Below are positions 31,211 to 43,058 of a DNA stretch of 64,000 nt, piece after piece. The notes under the pieces are model-generated. The model searched no databases, had not been told where the DNA came from, and worked only from the letters and a program-made list of their open reading frames with translations. Where the stretch lies: positions 1 through 64,000 of the forward strand of contig MU623463.1 of NCBI GenBank assembly GCA_025201765.1, in the 5' to 3' direction. This DNA is from Daldinia sp. FL1419 (taxonomy: Eukaryota; Ascomycota; Sordariomycetes; Xylariales; Hypoxylaceae). Both the position numbers and the translations under genes were made by a program. Position 1 is the stretch's first letter. Every line of letters begins with the position of its first letter.

Positions 31211-33153
31211 ATGGTCGCGATGATGTGCTCAAGTCTTCCCCAACTTTCCATCAGGACCCTTGCGGTGGCGGCATTGGCTATTACCCTCGCCTCTTCTACA
31301 TCTGCATGGAATGATAATGACGGCAGCAACAACGACAACGACCGTAGGCGGGTCGGTGGCGTGAGCTGCGATTCAGCGACCTTCGGTAGCGTACTGCCGA
31401 CAACAGCCAAAGTAGAAAAGGTCGAATATGTCAGCGCTGGCAACTCGTTTGGCGAGCCTTTGACGGATCTCATGTACCCAATCCCACCGACAAACTTACC
31501 GGAGCTATGCGCCGTGATCATATCCGTCGCTTCGTCACCAATTTCGGCTTATAGGTTCGGTATATTCCTCCCCGCAGAGTGGAATGGTCGTTTCCTCGCT
31601 GTGGGCAATGGAGGGTTCGGAGGTGGCATCAACTGGCTGGACATGGGGGCCGGGGTCAGGTACGGCTTTGCCGTCGTATCAACGGACACGGGCCATAATT
31701 CGACGACCGGTGAGATCCGCTGGGCACTCAACAACCCCGAGACGAAGACGGACTGGGGCTGGCGTGCTCTACATGGCACCATTCAGCTCGGTAAAAACCT
31801 GGTAACGACTTATTACGCAAAACCCATCGGCTACTCATACTACAGCGGGTGTTCTACTGGTGGTAGACAGGGGCTCAAGGAGGTCCAGATTTCGCCTGGT
31901 AGCTTTGACGGCGTACTCGTTGGAGCTCCTGCATGGTACACGACCCGTCTCAACACATGGGTCTGTAAGATTGCCACATACAACTGGCCTGCTAATGACC
32001 CCAAGCATATCGACTGGCAAAGGCTACCACCCATCGGCGCCGAAGTTGTACGCCAATGCGACGATATTGACGGTGTCTCCGACGGTATTATCAGCTTGCC
32101 AGAACAGTGCAACGTAAACTACGACGCCTTGCGATGCAGCGACGGCAGCAGTAACGCAGTCTCCGACTTCGCTGCCTCCGACAATTGTCTAAACGACGAC
32201 CAAATCAATACCTTGAAACATATGTACACGGGATTTACTCTGGACTCTACAAGCGAGCTTATGATGCCGGGACTGCTCCCAGGATCGGAGAATCAAATGT
32301 ACACGTTACTTAACTATTCCGAGGCAAGTCCGTACGGTCTCGGATATATACGATATTTCCTACTAGACGACCCCATGTTCGATGTGTTACAGTACAACGA
32401 CACGATACTGCAGCTCGCCGAGGAGTTGGACCCTGGTAACGCCACAGCCAAGGATTACAACCTAACGACATTCCGTGACCGTGGGGGAAAGATGTTGCTA
32501 TACCACGGGGCTTCGGACGGCTTAGTGCCCACCACAGCCGGCAGCTTATACTATGAGCGCGCGGTTAACGCCACGAGCGGTGGCGACGTGAACGCCGCGC
32601 GGCAGTTCTTCCGGCGCCTCGAGATCCCAGGAATGCAACACTGCGGGTTGACCGCGGTCGACGCACCGTGGGCTCTCGGCGGAGCCAGCCAAGCCGCGTC
32701 CCTAGGCAACGACACGTACTCTGTGCCTGGGTTTGCGGACTCGCAACACGACGTCTTGCTCGCTCTTATTGACTGGGTGGAGAATGGGAAGCCGATCGAC
32801 CAGGTCGTCGCCACGACGTGGAAAAACCGTACCGATCCGTCATCGGGTGTTCTGAGACAGCGGCCCATCTGCGCATACCCGGATACGGCGAAGTGGGATG
32901 GCCAGGGAAATGTGGATGATGCCGCAAGTTGGAGCTGCGCGTTAGTATTTCTCCTCTCCCTATCCATTTTGATCAATGGAAATACCGCTCCTTAATTTGA
33001 AGCCTTGCTAACTTCACCTCTAGTACTAACAACTCTAGTAGTAACAATTCTGGTGGTGGCAATTCTAGCGGTGTACCGAACAGTGCGGGTTCGTTAGCCT
33101 ATATGAATCCCTTTTCGGTTATCGTGGATGTATTCAAGACTTTTGGTATATGA
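31211..33153 (+). CDS. Secreted tannase/feruloyl esterase family protein
   Basis: A signal peptide occupies about residues 1-33 of the first exon (hydrophobic LAVAALAITLASSTSA). The body is a typical tannase/feruloyl-esterase protein. Catalytic residues are readable as the family's CS-D-HC arrangement: Cys214-Ser215 in SGCSTGGRQG, Asp436 in YHGASDGLVPT and His477-Cys478 in GMQHCGL; the two cysteines normally form a disulfide that joins the active site. The enzyme hydrolyses esters of phenolic acids such as gallate or ferulate outside the cell. Splicing at 32941-33023 (GTTAGT donor, GCTAAC branch, CTCTAG acceptor) gives 619 residues ending in an Asn/Ser/Gly-rich linker plus a moderately hydrophobic tail. 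Without splicing the frame ends at 32995 with 594 residues and a different hydrophobic tail. Many N-x-S/T sites support secretion. Confidence 0.88.
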
Positions 33154-35180
33154 CATAGGAACGAAGTTGGAGATCATCTCGGTTTGATTATTTGGCTGTA
33201 TATAGCAAGCGTAGACATGTATGTAGGTATCTACCTACCTAGATTAGAGGAGAAGCACACTGAATGGATCCTTTATGTCGCTATGTTTACAGCTTCTCGC
33301 TTATAGATTGTCGTATTTCTTGTTGCCTAGGCATGATTATGGTATATTCTCTTCCGCAAGAAACGTGACGTTACTTATGTCTATGGGATTTTCCCCTGGA
33401 AAACATGTGTTTAGCAAGCTTGCATGCGTACCTACACGCTCCAGCCACGTTTCCAAGTCGTACTAATCGCCTTGACAGAAGGAGTTTCGGTTTGCTAGAT
33501 GTTGAGGTTCCTTTCTCCAATGCTTTATAATAGATTTCCACGGTCTCTCGAGATCTTATTCGCTGAGGCTTGTGATAGCCAGAGTTCGTAATAATCTTCA
33601 ATACTACGGTATACTCACCGGCGTCATTAGGAGTTGAAGCGCCTCTGTAAATATAAACACAAACCAAACGTTGTTAAAGGTACATGAACAATCACCACAT
33701 CAAATATGGACAGCAGACCGCTCCCTAAATCAAACAAGCCCCCGTATCATAACCTAGCGATACCACTGTTCGGCAAGCTATAGACTCATAGCTAATACGT
33801 AGGTACCTATCTATACCGTGTTATATACCATACCATTTCGTGACTGTATCGCCATATTTAATAAAAACTTCCAACATTAGAGGACCCAATAGGTACTCCC
33901 GATTCAACGACACATAGAATTACATATATCAGGCTTGCATCGGTTTCGCGCTTTGTAAATGTAATTCGTAGACGTGAAATAATATAATTTACTTGTTCCT
34001 AAATTCCCGCGAAACGCTCTGGGCCGTCGCACCGAGGACCTATTATCTCCGAGGCCACCTTATAGCGCCCTGTGTAATTTAGATTGGAGGATGTATCTAA
34101 TGGTGGGGGATTCATATGTTCGGGGCCTCTACATATTTTGGATTCCCCGTGAATTTCAACTATGACGTACAATCTCAGCAAAGCGGCCTCGTCGAAGAGG
34201 CGATCACGCTGCCACGAAGAAGTAGGAAGTGCGAGGCTTTCGCTAGATTGGGAGGGCGCTGATGGATGTTACGAACTATGTAGCCACCGACTCATCTATC
34301 AAGGACGCGGGTAGCTTCCGTTAGAAGGCTCTCGATTTCAAGTAACAACACAGCTCTCCAGCCTAGCTGAAGCGAAAGGGCCAGGCAGAGGCGAAGGCCG
34401 CAACCCATTGGGTAACATCGACCTGATAGTGGAAAGCACCGATAGCTCTACCTGGATCAGCCAAATCCCTAGTAAAACTCAAGACCCTGGTTGAACAAGG
34501 TACAAATCGCCAGAGTCTCTCGCACGCTTAGGCGACACAAAGCTACTCCGTAACTAATTTATTTAAGATATGCAGGTGATAGTCGAGATTTGTGACGGCG
34601 GACACCTCGTAATATAAGGCTCGCAAATTCGGTACATGAAAGCTCAACCATGATTCTCTATATAGGTAAATATTCAAGGTATGAGGTAGAATTATAACTG
34701 GTTATATGTACGTTCCATAGAGCTGGTGAATTGTCTCAAAAGGTAGTCAGAGGATCTCGCCCCATTCAACGATCGCGTATTTGCGATTGGCCTCTGAAAC
34801 GGGTCGAAGGATTTCTTCGCATATCGGAACCCTCAATATCTACGGTCCGATCACAGCATACCCAATGAGCTGAGCCTGCTCTACAGGGAAAATCAGTGCC
34901 GAACAAGTCTAGCCCGCATAAGAGCCTGCGACTCGAGGGCTTGGGTTGCTAGTTTGGGATTGGGGGCTGGATGACAGGGGCTGCAACGGTATTGAATTCT
35001 CAACTGGGGACTCAACTCGAATTCGAACGCGAAAACAGTGAGCTGATATACATAGTGTAACATAGACGGCAGGGCGGATCCTTCGTAGCTTCTTGCCTCT
35101 GATATTCCTGTCTATCTCTCTTTTCTTCAAATGGAAACCGAATGTTGATAAACTATCACTGGCGCAGTGAGCGCAGAACT
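33154..35180. other. Gene-free stretch with unresolved short frames
   Basis: No gene can be defended. Minus-strand frames at 33371-33667 and 33999-34181 have fairly even amino-acid composition; the latter reads on upstream through about 34260 without a stop, but I recognise neither. They could be fragments of a decayed gene. TAGGTACC-type repeats lie at 33220-33242 and about 33800. At 34870-35160 short runs in all three plus frames look like broken pieces of the upstream part of the PAN-like gene, which I could not assemble. Confidence 0.4.
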
Positions 35181-35722
35181 ACCCATATTATTGTCAAGCA
35201 GAGGGTGAACTAAGACCGAAGACATCATGGCTGATCGTCGGCCTACTCAGTGCTGTAGTCGTCATCGGTCTGTCAGTTAGCTTAGGTGTAGGATTAGCTA
35301 CTTCACACAGATCCGGTTCGAGTTTTGAGTAAGCTCCGCAAACGAACCCTTTTACGATCTCAAGGTAGCTCTATTAATACGTAAGCAGAACAACTCCTAC
35401 ATCATCATCGCAACCCGGAGGCTCTGCCACATCACCGTCAATCACGTGTCCGCAGTCAAACGGAACGATATACGAAGAAGCCGGCAATGCTTCCTTCTTG
35501 ATCGTTTACGACGTGGACTGCAACTCCGGGGACAATGTGACTAAGGACATTGTCCATCCAGCCGCAAATTCAATTAAGGACTGCATCGGCATGTGCACGA
35601 ATAACTCAAATTGTGTTGACGCAAGCTGGGGTAATCTGGACGGAGAATATAATTGCTGGGTAAAGTCAAAGTTGGGTGTATCCCAGGACGCGCCAAATTG
35701 GTTCTTCGCCATCAGGCAATAG
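35181..35722 (+). CDS. Membrane-anchored PAN/apple-like domain protein (5' end unresolved)
   Basis: Two exons are readable. The first (about 35181-35328) encodes a cytoplasmic-side stub and one transmembrane helix, KTSWLIVGLLSAVVVIGLSV followed by SLGVGLA. After a 60-nt intron (GTAAGC at 35329, GCAG at 35388) the second encodes a Thr/Ser/Pro linker and a Cys-rich domain: ITCPQSNGT, DVDCNSGDN, IKDCIGMCTNNSNCVDASW and YNCWVKSKL. The spacing DC(I)xxC...CxxAxW...CW is that of fungal PAN/apple-like modules that bind sugars or proteins, usually on single-pass membrane proteins exactly of this design. The start codon was not found: the frame is closed by a TGA just upstream of 35181, so at least one more 5' exon is needed, or the gene is damaged. 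Function unknown. Confidence 0.55.
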
Positions 35723-36223
35723 GCTGGTTGAGTTAGAGATTTATCTACTGGTGAAGGGGCTCTGGTAATGTGCTTCCAAAATGGGTGACAGTATCGGCGG
35801 TGGCGCTGAAATTACTTCATGTTGTCATATACCTAGTAGTCTATTATTAGTTATTTTTATGTATTGTATGTCCCCTTGACGATATTCTCAACAGCCAAAA
35901 TACTCTACATACAATGTTTTGTGATATCCGATGGTGTTTCGGATGGTGTTTGATCTGTTGCTTACTTACCTAGGTCCCAAATGTCGGTAGTTTGTGATAT
36001 CTGTCTGGCTTAGGAAGCCACCACCATTATGAACTCTGCCTAACGGCCTTGTGTATAGCAGCATAGAATTATCAACACGGGAAAAAAGAGGATGGTAAGC
36101 TAACGGAACGTTTATATGGTCATGACGGGAGTTTGCATATTATACCAATGCGATAATTATGGGTTTGCTGTAGAAACGATGTCGAGATTAAGGACCTATT
36201 ACATAGATCTAGGTAACCGTTAG

Positions 36224-36244
36224 AATCTAGAATCTAGAATCTAG
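36224..36244. repeat. 7-bp tandem repeat (AATCTAG)3
   Basis: Three perfect copies of AATCTAG in intergenic DNA, each containing the palindrome CTAG. No gene is nearby within 500 bp. Confidence 0.85.
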
Positions 36245-37620
36245 AAATAAGGGTTAACTAGGGGAAACACTAATAAGTAAGCGGACAAGCTAGGCACTTA
36301 ACGAGATTTACGCATTCTCGATATCGGATGCATTCCCTTATCCAGAGTGGGGCCGGAGAGCATGGCTTCCTCACGAAAGCTTTCATACATCCACGCTCCG
36401 AGCATCGAACTTTTTTTTTCAACCATATTTTCACGCAGCGTCTATACGTTGAATAGCCCAACATGTCTTCTCAAGGTGAATCAGGTCAAGACCCATGGGA
36501 TAAAGATACGAAGCGTAAATTCCAGAAGCAAGTCTTCGGCAATTCCAAGTTTGACCAACGTTCGCTAACCGCGATTTCTTCGATAGTAAATCCAAGAGCG
36601 AATTCTTCGATCCATGTCAAGAGGCTGCGGCGAAAAGTATCCGATGCCTAAATCGAAATGGGGGAGACAGGAAAATGTGTACCGATTATTTTGAGTAGGT
36701 CTCTTTCGGTTTGTGACATGGATATAATACTAACGAAGACGTCGGTTTCTAGGGCGTATCGCGCCTGCAAAAAGGAATGGGTAAGGACAACTTACAGATT
36801 AACATATATATATCCCTAAACTTATTCATCTTGCTAACATGACTTCGCTGGAAGACCAATAAGAGGAAGAAGGAAGGTGGTAGCATCTTTTGGTAACTCA
36901 ACCTCAATGTTCGCTTCTGGAGAGTCATAGGAATCCGGACCAGCATTTCCGGACGATAATAACTGTTGTTCAAGAGGATCTGAGCTGTAAACTGAAGTAG
37001 CAAAGTCTGCGGTCCTACATGTAGGTACTGAGCTTAGTATTCCCTAAGGGATTAGTACTCAATGAATATTTCCCGTCTGGGAAAGGTCTTCATTTGCCAT
37101 TGAGTTGGGAGACGTAGAAATAAACGTAAGGGAAGGTTGTAATATTGAGTCTGTAGGGTAACGAAAGGATTGGAACTTTAGTTTGACTTTATAAGGTCCT
37201 GATTAAATATGAAAATCTTGCACCTTGAGCCATCTAGGAAGCTGTTGTACTACTTTTTGCTGTATAACCTTCAGTACTCTTGCCCTAATACTTTTAATTA
37301 ATCGAAATTACAATTCTTCGTTGGTTTGGACTGGAGAGAAACCGATCCATTCGACGCAAAGTTGTACAGCATTCAGGTCATATTTACGAAGACTTTGAAA
37401 TGAAAAAAAAAAAAAAAAAAAATTTTTTTATTCCCCTCCCGTAGAATAGATGAAAAATTGCGGAATCACGTGAATACACGCAAATGTTTCGAAAATTTCT
37501 AAACTACACTAAATTAGAGGCACTCCACTGGGGATCCTGCCGGATGGAGCATGGGCCAGCATACGAGCTGTACAATACAATACTTATAGTATCTGACCTA
37601 TTGAAGCCACAGCACCACCA

Positions 37621-37852
37621 CAGAATGCCGTCAAAAAAAAAAAGTGCCTAACACAGCAATTCGCGTAATAAAGGGGTTCCACACAATAATACCCGGAATA
37701 AAAGTTTAAAAATATTTAAATAAAAGATAAAGTTTTTCTTTTATTTAAACCTTTTTTTTTTCTAAATTATAGAATATGATTTGATTTAGTTATAACAATA
37801 GGAAAGTGAGGTGCCTGGTAAGAGAATTGGCACTTTTTTCGACGGCATTCTG
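37621..37852 (+). mobile_element. MITE, copy B (232 bp)
   Basis: It has the same terminal inverted repeats as copy A: CAGAATGCCGTC, A run, GTGCC at the left and GGCACTTTTTTCGACGGCATTCTG at the right. The interior aligns throughout with the reverse complement of 20475-20709, including CACACAATAATACCCG and ATATGATTTGAT. No target duplication is evident here (CACCA left, CTTGA right), so the flanks have changed or insertion was different. Non-coding. Confidence 0.82.
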
Positions 37853-38620
37853 CTTGACACAAAGGTACCTACCCCTCCTAAAATCGGGCCAAAAAAACAT
37901 CGGCACAGGTACTTGTACTTATGTAAATATGTACCTATGTAGTTAAGGTAAGTACCTATTAAGAGGGCAAGCACTACTTATAGCAGGTACGCTAGCTCAC
38001 ACCTCCTACCAACTAGGTACAATCAAAAGAGGGAGCCCTAATAATCCACTTTGGCGGCGGAATACCTATAATGAGAAGAACTACAACCTGGCTTTATTAA
38101 AAATTAATAGACGAGATTATTGAGGTAATGGAGCATGCTAATGCTTACAAAAAATAAGTTCCGGCTTGTTACAAAGCCCTATACGTATCAACTGAGCCCC
38201 GAGACGCTATGAATATCCACTTTGGTTTAGGTATTATACCTACCTCACCAGCGTCAGTCAACACAAACAAACCCCACTATCAAGTACCTTGAGGCATCAT
38301 TTCTAGGTGATTTCCTTGGGTGCATTAGGCACCTTCCTCAAATTCTCAAACCTACCTACCTCCCTAACCTAGGCACCTAGGTCCCGACTCTCATGCTCGC
38401 CGTCCCGCTTCCACGATTCCACTCACCCCTCGATTTTGGGAGTTTCATAGATGCCTCCTGGGGGATGCCTTATATACACTAATAATTTACCTCCTTTTAA
38501 AGCACTTGACGCCGTCAGGTTCAATACAATAATCAGTAATCGATAATCGATAAACAACAAACAGCAAGCATTGGATCCATCACAACGATAGAAACACAAC
38601 TCAAGACCCTCGTATTCATC

Positions 38621-41600
38621 ATGAAGCCTCCTTTAATACCTCCAAGCCCAAGACCTGTCAACCTCAGATCTACAGGCCCAGTGAGTCTACTAACTGCTTT
38701 TGCCGAAGAGCAATGGACCACCGCTGCCAACTTGGCTAGGCAGCGTTATAGAACTACCAAAGACCCGTACTATCTTGTAAGTCATGCGTGCTTATTTTTA
38801 ATACTGTCTATACCATAACTACCTAGGTAATTATGCTAACGTTTTGTCAGGCTGTTGAGATCGCCGCAAAATCCCAGAGTGACAATGTCGCCGATCGCAA
38901 TGCAGGCAGGATTGCTGTTGAGACCATGGTTAATGACAACACTGTCGTATCCGATGTGGATGCACTAGATTTATACGAGTTCGCCTGCTCTCGTACTGAC
39001 ATCAAGTACTCGGAAACTATTGGCGTGCTTCGAGCAAGACTAGTGAAAGCCATTCCGAAAGATCAAAAGTCGTGTACCCGTTGTTTCGACGCCTGTGTTT
39101 GGAATTCCGACTGGAAGAACGCTCAACAGGTAACCTTCATTTCTACTGCTAGATAGTAATCTTACTAACCAATCCGTATAGATTTCGGCCTCGTTGAATA
39201 AAAACTTCGCTAATGATCGAAAGTTTTTATTTCGATATATCCTTGCTACCCACCAGTATTCTGTAAGTCTTTAGGTGTTCGTTGATTCAAAGCCGGCGTT
39301 TCTAATCTGGTTAGCTATCCGATGAATGTCCTAGAGCTAGCAGAAGGATCTTTGCATCGCTTGCAAAAGCGCAGGCCGATAAAGCTTTCGATCTCCAAGT
39401 TATGGTAGGTATTTCATATATTCAACACATTTATGAGGGCGGACGCTAATCAGGACCATAAGGCTTCCTCTGGGGCTCGTACAATCTATAACGAATACGA
39501 AGCCTGGCTATGGTTAAATATTCGTATTAACTGTTGTAGCCCGAAAGAAAACCTGGACCTTTTTAGGAGGCCTGAGTATAGTCCCCTAACCTTCCTCAAA
39601 GCCGGCTACCAGGAACCTTACTGGATAATTCTAAGTTATCTACAAACTTATCACGCTTGGGACGACGTATTTCAAATTGGAAGGGAAGTTTTGGAAGAAG
39701 CTACACACATAGCTCAGGTCGAAGCTTCAGCTATCGAAGACAGCGAAGATGTCACTAATCTACGAAAACTTACTGAATCCGGAGATAATCAGAACCCTTC
39801 GGTCAAGAAAGACTTGGTCCAAGCCATAGAAAATGTTAGACCTCGACGAAGCTTGAAAGATCAATCCTACATATCCGTAAGCTGCGAATATGGGTTGTTC
39901 ACAGCTCTCTTCCAAGCAGCCAAACGGCAACCGGATAAGAAACGGCAAGTTTGTCCATTTCGTAAATAAAGATATCGATACTGACTTCCTTTCAGAGCCC
40001 TTAAACAACTTCGTCGACTAGTCGATAAGTTAACTAGAGCTTTGACCCGAGCAGAAAGCATGAGGCCTATTTTCCAAAGGACGCACAGCATTCTCTCTCT
40101 ATCCATCTTAATCGCACGAGAATCGTCACCTAACCCGCATTGTGATGGCTACACTACACGGGTCATGAATCTTACGAACCATGTTGTGCAACATTATAAC
40201 GAATCTCGTTGCCTTGCTGAAGCGCTATCATTCATACCAGAACTGAGCAAGCCTGAACTTGCTGTGTTTCTTACCTCTTTTCGTACTACGAGTATGAAGG
40301 TAAGTATTGATATACCCGTACTTATATAGAATGGTATTATTGATTCTGACCTCTTAGTGCACTGATACTTTTCAGCGCTTTATGTTGATGTCTTTGGGCT
40401 TTAGGATCCGGTACGCAATGGCAACGAATAGCGGTCCTACCTGTGCTTTTTGTAATAGTGAGGCTGGACATGGGAGTTGTGTCCCCTGTCTCAAATCTAT
40501 TACAACCAATTCCCTTGATGCATACAAAGCAGGCTTGGAAGATGATAGTTTTCGTAAGAAAGTGCTAACCAGCCAGAGTGAGAATCCCTTCTCAGATCTC
40601 GCGGTAATCGGGGCTGCATGCCTCCTGAGGCTCTCTGGAATTGCCACTGCGTCGCCGCCCATGGGAACCAATTCTCTATATCACGTGAATATCCAACTAT
40701 TCCTTCAAGCCGTTATTTGGCTCGACTCATGCCTAGCGACGTCGTCGTCCATTAGTAGCACGCACCGTGTCTTACTCGTCAAGTTATACCTTCTGATGGG
40801 ATGCGTCTCCCGCGCTAAGGCTTTGTGGGACCGCTTCGATATTAAGAATGCCCTCCTGGATTCCCTAGGGCTTCTATTCATTGATCGGATATCATCTATT
40901 GCGCCGGGCCTGTTCACCACAAATTCCAGTCGCGATAATCCTGTTGAACCTTTTTTGGTCCATTTCACAAGAGGGCTTATGACTACGACCCCTAGTAGAA
41001 TTATGGATTCCCTAGAAATGGGTACTTATTCTAGCATTCAGGAGATGATAAGACACGCCGAAAAACAAACCTCAAGCTGTACGCTAGCTATAGCAGTTGT
41101 GGAAGAACGCCGAGGCCAGCGAATGAAATCAGGCAAGATCGAGGTCCCCATAGAAGATCAGCCTCTTGTCCGTATGTTCTTCCTTGTTCGATACTAACCA
41201 ACTTTGAAGATGCTAACCAAACAGGAAAATTAACGCCCGACTGTTTCCTCAATGACATCACCGATTATGGCATTTTCGCGGTTCCAGATGGTGAAATGTC
41301 TGAACCTATCGCTGCGCTGGTCCATTATGGTCCTCTTCCAACGGTTTGAAACCCTAATGTCATATTTGTAGGCTGAATTATAACCGTAATATTAGGGTGG
41401 TCGCGCCCATGCTGGGCTGGTAGCCGAACGCTTTCTCGACTTTGTCTGCTACGTACAGCCAAAGGAGTACAAGCCATCAAAGATAAGCCATATTGTACAG
41501 CTTGACTGGAAGTATGTGTTTATTACAAGTTGTCATCTGGAAAACGAAATGAGAGATCTCTTGGCCATTGGTATCGAAGAACGTCCCAACGAAGAAAAAG

Positions 41601-42301
41601 TTGATCTACGAAATCTACGAAATCTACAAGAAACGGTGAAGGGTTCTTTCACGGCGCCAGAGTATTGGTATTACGGGGTTATATGGAGACTTGCGAACGT
41701 GGTGAAACATATTCTGGGACACGGATTCCTCTCGACATCTACCAACGAAACCCGCGATTTCGATCGCTCTCTCATTAAGGGTGTTATAGAGAGCCTTGAA
41801 AGCCAAACAAGAGATTTCTTGGAGGTCCCCGAGAATATCCACTCCAAGATTTATGCTTTCCATGGGTTCGCTGCTCTTCATGCTATGGGCATGCTGCGTG
41901 AATCGATTCTAGCCGTCAAGTTTACAACCAACTATCTTACAAGCATATCCGAGAAACTGAAGAATACGGACAAAACACGCGCATCCGCCGAAATCGCGTG
42001 GCTCGCGCCCGAGCTCAAGAAAATGACAGCTGCAGCCATTGAATCGGAGAACACAATCAAGGCTCGTATCAAGCTGCTTAAGGACTATCTGAACAATGTC
42101 GACGGCTGGAGAGATCGCATTTGTGATTGGGTGTTTGGCGATTACACCGGCGTGTATGATGAAGACCCGAAATTCAAGAAGGAGGTAGCTTCGAGGATCA
42201 AGGCCGCCATTCCCAAGGCGAATGGCGAGCTTTGGGCCGACAAGGTTGGAGAGTCTTGGCGTGAGCTCATGAAGGGTTGGACTGCTATCAAGTTTGATTG
42301 A
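38621..42301 (+). CDS. MDM20: NatB N-terminal acetyltransferase auxiliary subunit (Mdm20/NAA25)
   Basis: Nine exons: 38621-38776, 38851-39129, 39182-39262, 39315-39404, 39454-39944, 39996-40299, 40376-41171, 41225-41343, 41396-42301, giving 1073 residues with every junction in frame. The protein is alpha-helical, TPR-like throughout and matches the Mdm20/NAA25 plan: short helical repeats near the N-terminus (LYEFACSRTDIKYSET, CFDACVWNSDWKNAQQ), a middle segment (QEPYWIILSYLQTYHAWDDV) and the conserved C-terminal half (LLVKLYLLMGCVSRAKALWD then RFDIKNALLDSLGLLFIDRI). It binds the catalytic Nat3/NAA20 subunit and ribosomes, so that nascent proteins beginning Met-Asp, Met-Glu, Met-Asn or Met-Gln are N-acetylated; in yeast this is needed for actin cables and mitochondrial inheritance. 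The intron after exon 5 has a GC donor (GCAAGT). Family assignment is from recognition, without alignment. Confidence 0.78.
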
Positions 42302-43058
42302 ACTATCCCCGCCCTCTATGTCGTGACCTTTATTATAACCGCGGCTTACTGTACTGTTCTAAGATAGGTCCAGTCGCTGGTCCAGGGTCTCTCTGGTCTA
42401 TTTTCTGAGTGTTTTGACAATATTCATCGATAGCTTGGAAACGATGTACGGTCCAGCACGTACCCTAAATCTTGATGTCTGAGCCAGACGGATCTTCCGA
42501 GTATTTAGGGGTTAACTCGGCGGTAGGATGTGTAAGGATGGAGATAAGGATGGAGATAGGCAGACCGATAGCCACCTAGAACGTGGTGTCCCTGCAATGC
42601 CAGAAAGAAAAAGCTACGATCAATTGTACGAACACTTTCGAGTGTCGATAGGCAATGAAATAGGAAATTAACAACCAGGCATCGGCAATACGCGTGGTAC
42701 CGTTATCTAGGATGGATACTACGTAAAATAATTTCTTCCATGATGAAAAGGGTATATTCCGTAATTTCGTATCGCTCTATATAGCCATCTTTCAGTCCAA
42801 TTTGCAAACCTTAGCTCAATACCATAGAAATGACAACAATCTATGCCTTGCCCACGCTGAACTACACTTCTCAAGAGCTGGCTATGCAACGTAACTTTGC
42901 GGAAAAGAGACAAAAAAAAAAAGGTAATAAACTGTGGTGGAGGGTTCCAGGCATAGAAGGAGAAAGCTCCCTAAGGCTTGGAGAATCACAAAAAATGCAT
43001 TCATTTACCCGCGCCTATAAACATGGCGTAGTCCACTTTCTTTACCCAGTCCACCAAC
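42302..43058. other. Intergenic between convergent MDM20 and ILM1
   Basis: The two genes converge here, so this is mainly shared 3' flank. The 102-codon frame at 42830-43138 overlaps the end of ILM1 on the opposite strand and has no domain; it is not accepted as a gene. Confidence 0.5.

Larger units (their letters stand above)
35723..38620. other. Gene-free stretch containing MITE B
   Basis: Nearly 3 kb without a supported gene. The frame at 36347-36651 (two overlapping phases) and the minus-strand frame at 36749-37003 have no recognisable domain. A homopolymer junction (about 21 A then 7 T) lies at 37401-37428. MITE B is at 37621-37852, immediately followed by a dense cluster of TAGGTACC-type repeats (37863-38000). 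The DNA from about 38500 to 38620 is probably the 5' leader of the NatB subunit gene. Confidence 0.5.
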
